DNA from: Actinomycetota bacterium
Lineage (GTDB): Bacteria > Actinomycetota > Actinomycetes > Mycobacteriales > Mycobacteriaceae
Direction of reading: 5' to 3'
Length of the DNA stretch: 23,550 nucleotides
Assembly (NCBI GenBank): GCA_005787665.1
Contig: SYAB01000479.1
Coordinates: 1 to 23,550 of the forward strand
Shown here: positions 21,396-23,550 of the stretch, piece by piece
How positions within the stretch are numbered: the stretch's first letter is position 1
Layout of the letters: every line of letters starts with the position of its first letter
Made by a program: the position numbers and the translations under genes
Notes under the pieces: model-generated
The model's database searches: none
Told to the model about the DNA's origin: nothing
The model's input: only the letters and a program-made list of their open reading frames with translations

Positions 21396-21944
21396 ATGAC
21401 GACGATGAAGAGTTGGTCGCTCGGCGCCGAATCCGGCCAGCTACGAATTCGCACCGGAGTTGCGGGCCGCGCCGCGAAGATGGGTCACCGGCTCACGATC
21501 GGGATGCGCTCCTGGCAGGCGACGGTGCAATGGTCCGGCAAGACGCCGACGAAGGCGGAACTGAGCGTGCCGGTCGACTCCCTCGACGTCCTCGGCGGCG
21601 AGGGCGGCGTCACCCCGCTGGGCAGCCCGGAGAAGCTGGTGGCCCGCGCCAACGCGTTGAAGTCGTTGGATGCCAAGAAGTTTCCGCAGATCCGCTTCGA
21701 GGCCACCGAGATCGAGAAGACCGGCGACGGCTACCGGTTACACGGCACAGTGGAGATTCATGGCACCGCCCGACCGCAGATCGTCGACCTGGTCGTGCGC
21801 GACGACGGTGATTCGTGGGCGCTGGCCACCGAGGTTCACCTCACCCAGAGCGATTTCGGGGTCAAGCCCTACTCGCTGTTCATGGGATCGCTGAAGGTCG
21901 CCGACGAGGTCACGATCGACTTCGCGGCGAACTACCCCAAGTAG
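21396..21944 (+). CDS. YceI-family lipocalin-fold protein
   Basis: 182 residues of the YceI family, an extended lipocalin-like beta barrel that binds isoprenoid-type lipids such as polyprenols in characterised members. Signatures are the start (WSLGAESGQLRIRTGVAG), GHRLTIGMRSWQATV, the LKSLDAKKFPQIRFEATEIEK block, the repeat HGTVEIHGTARPQIVDLVV, and SDFGVKPYSLFMGSLKVADEVTIDF. There is no signal peptide, so it should be cytoplasmic, unlike E. coli YceI. Length is normal. It converges with the L,D-transpeptidase gene, 13 bases apart, which may be coincidental. Confidence 0.92.
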   Translation: MTTMKSWSLGAESGQLRIRTGVAGRAAKMGHRLTIGMRSWQATVQWSGKTPTKAELSVPVDSLDVLGGEGGVTPLGSPEKLVARANALKSLDAKKFPQIRFEATEIEKTGDGYRLHGTVEIHGTARPQIVDLVVRDDGDSWALATEVHLTQSDFGVKPYSLFMGSLKVADEVTIDFAANYPK

Positions 21945-21957
21945 CCCCGACTGCGGG

Positions 21958-22713
21958 TCACCAGTTGATGACCACCGGGTCACCGATGCCGACCTGGTTG
22001 AAGTACCAGAGCGCGTTGTTGGGGCTGAGGTTGATACAGCCGTGGCTGACGTTGGCGTAGCCCTGTGATCCGACCGACCACGGGGCCGAGTGCACGTAGA
22101 CGCCGCCCCAGGTGATCCGCACCGCGTCGGCCACCGTCAGTTTGTAGCCTTCGGGATCCTCGAGAGGGATGCCGATCGTGCGCGAGTCCATCACGATCGA
22201 CTTGTACTTCTCCAGCACGGTGAACGAACCGACCGGCGTGGCGAACCTCGGCTTGCCGAACGATGTCGGCATCTGGCGCATGATCACGCCGTCGACACTG
22301 ACGGTGAAGGTGTGGTTGGAGATGCTGCCGACCCCCAACACGGTCGAACCGGTGCCGAAGGTCCGCTTCTGACCCCCGGCCATCAGGGTGATCCGGGAAT
22401 GCGCGGGCCAGAACCGGTCGGGCTTCCACTCCACGACATTGTCGCTGCGCCACTCGAAGCGGCCCGTCATATCCGTCGGCGAGGTGACCCTGATCGATCG
22501 CTCGGCGGCGGCGCGGTCGGCGACCGGGCGGGTGAACGTCACGATGATGGGGTGCGCCACCCCGACCGTCGAGGCGTTGACCGGCTGGACGGAGGCCACG
22601 CTTCCGGCGGTCACCGCCGGGGCGGTCGCGGCCACGCTGGTCGGGACGCCTGCTGCGGTCGCGGCCACCACGATTCCCGCGGCGGCGAGCGCCCGTCGAA
22701 CTGCTCCTGCCAT
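21958..22713 (-). CDS. ldtA: L,D-transpeptidase, LdtMt1 (LdtA)-like
   Basis: A 251-residue exported enzyme that makes 3-3 cross-links in mycobacterial peptidoglycan and is a carbapenem target. It has a signal peptide (AAAGIVVAATAAGVPTSVAA), an immunoglobulin-like domain (about 40-120: VASVQPVNASTVGVAHPIIVTFTRPV), and a YkuD catalytic domain (about 130-251). The active site YVHSAPWSVGSQGYANVSHGCINL is complete, with Cys226 at the same number as the LdtMt1 (Rv0116c) nucleophile; the length is also the same. The ATG at 22713 has an AGGA 5 bases upstream. The frame stays open to 23433, but that extension is Arg/Pro-rich and covers other genes. Confidence 0.93.
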   Translation of the reverse strand: MAGAVRRALAAAGIVVAATAAGVPTSVAATAPAVTAGSVASVQPVNASTVGVAHPIIVTFTRPVADRAAAERSIRVTSPTDMTGRFEWRSDNVVEWKPDRFWPAHSRITLMAGGQKRTFGTGSTVLGVGSISNHTFTVSVDGVIMRQMPTSFGKPRFATPVGSFTVLEKYKSIVMDSRTIGIPLEDPEGYKLTVADAVRITWGGVYVHSAPWSVGSQGYANVSHGCINLSPNNALWYFNQVGIGDPVVINW

Positions 22714-22770
22714 GGCGTCCTGTGGCTCCCTGTCCCTCGGTGCGGCTAACAGCACATCGCAGTGTAGATG

Positions 22771-22776
22771 CTGGCG
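22771..22776 (-). promoter_or_regulatory. Candidate -10 (TACACT) for ldtA
   Basis: On the minus strand TACACT (22776 to 22771) fits TANNNT and would give a leader of about 50 bases before the ATG at 22713. No clear -35 is visible. Confidence 0.3.
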
Positions 22777-22803
22777 CGGCAGCCGCAATGGAATCTGTAC
22801 CCC

Positions 22804-22817
22804 CTGAGGTACTTCAG
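22804..22817. promoter_or_regulatory. 14-base near-perfect palindrome between ldtA and the AhpD-like gene
   Basis: CTGAGGTACTTCAG is its own reverse complement except for one base pair (position 5 with 10), centred on GTAC. It lies about 30 bases upstream of the ldtA -10 and about 60 bases upstream of the AhpD-like gene's -10. It resembles a dimeric repressor operator, but no known regulator is recognised. Confidence 0.4.
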
Positions 22818-22863
22818 CTAAACCCGCCACTTCGTTACCGCGCGTGGGTGATGAGGCCGGGAT

Positions 22864-22890
22864 GACTAAGGCTTGACTAGGGTTTGAGTC
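22864..22890 (+). repeat. 11-base tandem repeat ending at the AhpD-like start codon
   Basis: GACTAAGGCTT (22864-22874) and GACTAGGGTTT (22875-22885) match at 9 of 11 positions and are followed by a partial third unit GAGTC up to the ATG at 22891. TAGGGT (22878-22883), 7 bases before the ATG, lies in the second unit and fits a leaderless -10. Confidence 0.45.
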
Positions 22891-23280
22891 ATGAGCGACA
22901 CGGCCCACGGCGACACTCCCCGCGACGGCGCCCACTACCACGGCGTCCTCAACGATCTCCGTCCTCAGCATCGGGCGCTTCGGCAGGAGATCCCGGACGT
23001 CTATCGCGCGTTCAACGACCTCAGCGGTGCGGCGCTGGTCGACGGCGCGCTGCCGACAAAGGTCAAGGAACTGATGGCGATGACCATCGGCGTGGTGCAC
23101 GGCTGCGACGGCTGTATCGCCTCGCACGCGCGCGGGGCCGCCCGCGCCGGAGCCACCACCAAGGAGGCCGCGGAGGCGATCGGCGTGGCCATCCTCCTGC
23201 ACGGCGGACCGGCCACGGTGTACGGCGCCCGCGCCTACGCGGCGTTCTGCGAGTTCGCCGGCGGGGAGCCGCCGGCCTGA
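22891..23280 (+). CDS. AhpD-like carboxymuconolactone decarboxylase-family protein
   Basis: A 129-residue all-helical protein of the AhpD/CMD superfamily. It carries the redox motif Cys72-x-x-Cys75-x3-His79 (VHGCDGCIASHARGA) and the flanking LPTKVKELMAMTIGVV helix and ATTKEAAEAIGVAILLHGGP. In AhpD this dithiol gives peroxidase or lipoyl-dependent disulfide reductase activity. No ahpC is adjacent. It faces the ferredoxin gene, with stops 4 bases apart, so both may serve redox chemistry. The start is ATG 22891 with a -10-like hexamer upstream. The specific substrate is unknown. Confidence 0.88.
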   Translation: MSDTAHGDTPRDGAHYHGVLNDLRPQHRALRQEIPDVYRAFNDLSGAALVDGALPTKVKELMAMTIGVVHGCDGCIASHARGAARAGATTKEAAEAIGVAILLHGGPATVYGARAYAAFCEFAGGEPPA

Positions 23281-23284
23281 CCCG

Positions 23285-23550
23285 CTAGGTGCGCGGCAGC
23301 CCGGCGACCATCGGGGTGTCCACCCCGACCGCACCGAGGTCGCCCGCGCCGCCCGGCGTCCCCAGCGGGGTGTCGCGGCCGGGCAGGATCTCGGTGAAGA
23401 AGGCGGCGTTGTCGGCGAGGAACCGGCGCTCACCTTCCGGCAGATCGTCCTCGTAGTAGATCGCGTCCCCCTCGCACAGCACTGTGCACGCCCCGCAGTC
23501 GACGCCTTCCTCGGCGTTGATGTACATGGTCCGGTCGCCCTCGTAGATGC
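23285..23550 (-). CDS. fdxA: FdxA-type ferredoxin, C-terminal part, with an altered cluster Cys
   Basis: The N-terminal part lies beyond the window; the visible frame begins within IYEGDRTMYINAEE. It matches the 7Fe ferredoxin of mycobacteria (Rv2007c-type), including DNAAFFTEILPGRDTPLGTPGG and the GVDTPMVAGLP tail. In this family the second cluster motif is C-x2-C-x2-C-x3-C-P. Here it reads G-VD-C-GA-C-TVL-C-E, so the first Cys is Gly (GGC instead of TGC) and the Pro is Glu. Three Cys remain in the visible part. The remaining cluster ligands near the N-terminus cannot be checked. Confidence 0.85.
   Translation of the reverse strand, partial: IYEGDRTMYINAEEGVDCGACTVLCEGDAIYYEDDLPEGERRFLADNAAFFTEILPGRDTPLGTPGGAGDLGAVGVDTPMVAGLPRT

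Noticed and set aside
22873..22878. TTGACT as a -35 element for the AhpD-like gene
   Set aside because: A matching -10 would fall inside the coding region. The hexamer is better explained as part of the 11-base tandem repeat.
22714..23433. A 240-residue N-terminal extension of the L,D-transpeptidase frame
   Set aside because: The extension is low-complexity, covers the AhpD-like gene and part of the ferredoxin, and would bury the signal peptide. The ATG at 22713 gives exactly the LdtMt1 length and Cys numbering.

Overview
The window looks like a chromosomal segment of a Mycobacterium/Mycolicibacterium-type actinomycete. The DNA is GC-rich, GTG starts are common, and genes are tightly packed on both strands. 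The families seen are typical of mycobacteria: an LdtMt1-type L,D-transpeptidase of 251 residues with its catalytic Cys at 226, CDP-diacylglycerol pyrophosphatase, an MpaB-like oxygenase, FdxA, and a FabG3-like SDR. Two sites fit the published KstR operator consensus. There is no phage, transposon, CRISPR, tRNA or rRNA, and no gene-free stretch reaches 300 bases.

Layout. 1-143: tail of an SDR. 269-2021: a STAS protein lacking the usual Asp-Ser, a small exported protein, and convergent cdh. 2059-5294: an orphan ModA lipoprotein, then a tight yaaA/methyltransferase/membrane GGDEF-like group. 5319-7426: an exported VanX-type dipeptidase whose stop codon interlocks with that of cinA. 7426-9378, minus strand: a gene pairing a GyrA-like helical segment with a GNAT domain, coupled to an MpaB-like oxygenase, then cinA. 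9459-14102, plus strand: a GH2 exo-beta-glucosaminidase-like enzyme, a DMT transporter and a HAD-IB hydrolase. 14104-18082: a lipid/steroid-type redox block made of a divergent SDR and amine-dehydrogenase-like pair around one KstR-like operator, then a small exported protein, a membrane protein, and a nitronate-monooxygenase-like gene behind a second KstR-like operator. 18092-18535: a small exported protein. 18599-20681: a three-gene partner-switching operon (pseudo-phosphatase/kinase, STAS, GAF-ANTAR). 20747-23550: an exported Thr/Ser-rich protein, YceI, the L,D-transpeptidase, an AhpD-like protein and a partial ferredoxin.

Two themes stand out. First, about fourteen genes have a TANNNT-like hexamer 6-8 bases before the start codon and no convincing Shine-Dalgarno, so many appear to be leaderless. 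Second, several signalling or redox proteins have lost residues their families normally need: the PP2C-like metal Asps, the STAS Asp-Ser, the second Gly of GGDEF, and one 4Fe-4S Cys of FdxA. The most system-like locus is the 18599-20681 operon, which could link anti-sigma partner switching to ANTAR-type RNA antitermination. The KstR-like pair suggests 14104-18082 contains cholesterol- or lipid-responsive genes.
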